NCBI RefSeq assembly: GCF_003610805.1
Contig: NZ_RAPF01000005.1
Span: 281,795-345,794, forward strand
DNA: 64,000 bases
Direction: 5' to 3'
From: Altericroceibacterium spongiae
Lineage (GTDB): Bacteria; Pseudomonadota; Alphaproteobacteria; Sphingomonadales; Sphingomonadaceae
Made by a program: the position numbers and the translations under genes. The notes beneath the pieces are model-generated. The model was given only the letters and a program-made list of their open reading frames with translations. It ran no database searches and was not told the DNA's origin. This document shows positions 63,656 through 64,000 of this stretch, one piece after another (position 1 is the first letter of the stretch; every line of letters begins with the position of its first letter).

Positions 63656-64000
63656 GAAGGCTCTATAAGAGAGTGGCTGATAACAATTGGTTTAACATGT
63701 GATGACCCATGGTCCGTCGGCAATCATTGACCGGTCGGACAAAAATGGCGAAAATCCGTCAATCCAAAAAAACTGAAACAATTTTGCAAAAAAGGGCTTG
63801 CCCGAATCCTGCATGCCCCGTAGAGGGCTGCTCACCGGACGGGAACGACGCTTCAACGGCTCGCAACTGACCCGGTCGCCAACAGGAACGGGATATTGGT
63901 CCTCCGGGAGGAATTTCGGGGATTATTTTTCTGTTTTTGTATTGGTGTGATCTTTGACATTGTAGTTATATGATGAAGGGACATGTGGGCGACGGCGTCC
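63656..64000 (+). promoter_or_regulatory. Divergent control region and leader of an rRNA operon
   Basis: 345 bases with no gene. On the plus strand TTGCCC (63798-63803), a 17-base spacer and TAGAGG (63821-63826) form a plausible rRNA promoter. At 63948-63962, TGATCTTTGACATTG resembles the boxA antitermination site of E. coli rrn leaders (TGCTCTTTAACAATT), and AAGGGACATGTGGGC just after it resembles the downstream leader. A 16S rRNA gene is expected to begin shortly after 64000. The rest should hold the promoter of the leftward polysaccharide operon. Confidence 0.7.

Overview
The window looks like a chromosome segment of an alphaproteobacterium of the order Sphingomonadales, probably an Erythrobacteraceae-like marine or soil sphingomonad. 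The basis is the gene content and protein flavour of the right half (EipA/DUF1134, COQ9, a UQCC-type chaperone next to a YceD/DUF177 protein, HslVU with a short HslV leader, SCO1, FeoAB, SprT-like YgjP), all high in G+C with alphaproteobacterial-style genes. The last 50 bases match an rRNA leader (boxA), so a 16S rRNA gene should start just beyond the right edge.

Layout. (1) Bases 1-13780, minus strand: one long, tightly overlapping F-type conjugation operon, traA-L-E-K-B-dsbC-V-C-(unknown membrane protein)-trbI-S26 peptidase-traW-U-trbC-N-F-H, with traH cut by the left edge. (2) 13781-14848: the divergent control region with an HTH regulator and an AlpA-like regulator. (3) 14954-17296: a mercury cluster (merR divergent from merT, a GDCCVxC protein and a flavoprotein disulfide reductase). 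(4) 17514-21217: an arsenic operon (arsR, two unrelated arsenate reductases, arsB, a YnfA-like protein, arsH). (5) 21468-32253: a copper island, two divergent operons around a 98-base promoter region. The left arm starts with a CnrY-X-H-like anti-sigma/metal sensor/ECF sigma trio and runs into copA, copB, a DUF4440 protein and a PepSY protein. The right arm encodes a DUF2231 protein, a Met/His lipoprotein, a DUF411 protein, a Cu P-type ATPase, a small K+-channel-like protein and a DUF305 protein.

(6) 32254-33045 has no intact gene. It holds several palindromes, a perfect tandem 11-base repeat and a short relic that resembles release factor 3. Composition falls from G+C-rich to visibly A+T-richer here, and I read this as the edge of an integrated conjugative element or plasmid carrying metal resistance. 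(7) 33046-36915: a mixed strip (secreted protein, M19 dipeptidase, small membrane protein, AbiF-type HEPN protein preceded by a structured RNA) ending at tRNA-Ser(GCU). (8) 37116-64000: core chromosome, interrupted at 41725-43994 by a three-gene RES/Xre toxin-antitoxin operon. Its far right is a cell-surface polysaccharide block (three GT2 glycosyltransferases, a Wzx-like flippase, an ATM1-like ABC exporter) ending at the rRNA promoter.

The most interesting items are: the AbiF gene with its upstream three-hairpin RNA, a candidate RNA-antitoxin system of the family proposed to be ancestral to Cas13; the CnrYXH-like sigma module that keeps all five CnrX metal ligands but sits on copper genes, with matching divergent promoters; and the RES/Xre operon with an unrecognised 451-residue first gene and a palindromic operator. 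No database search was run; all family calls come from reading the sequence.
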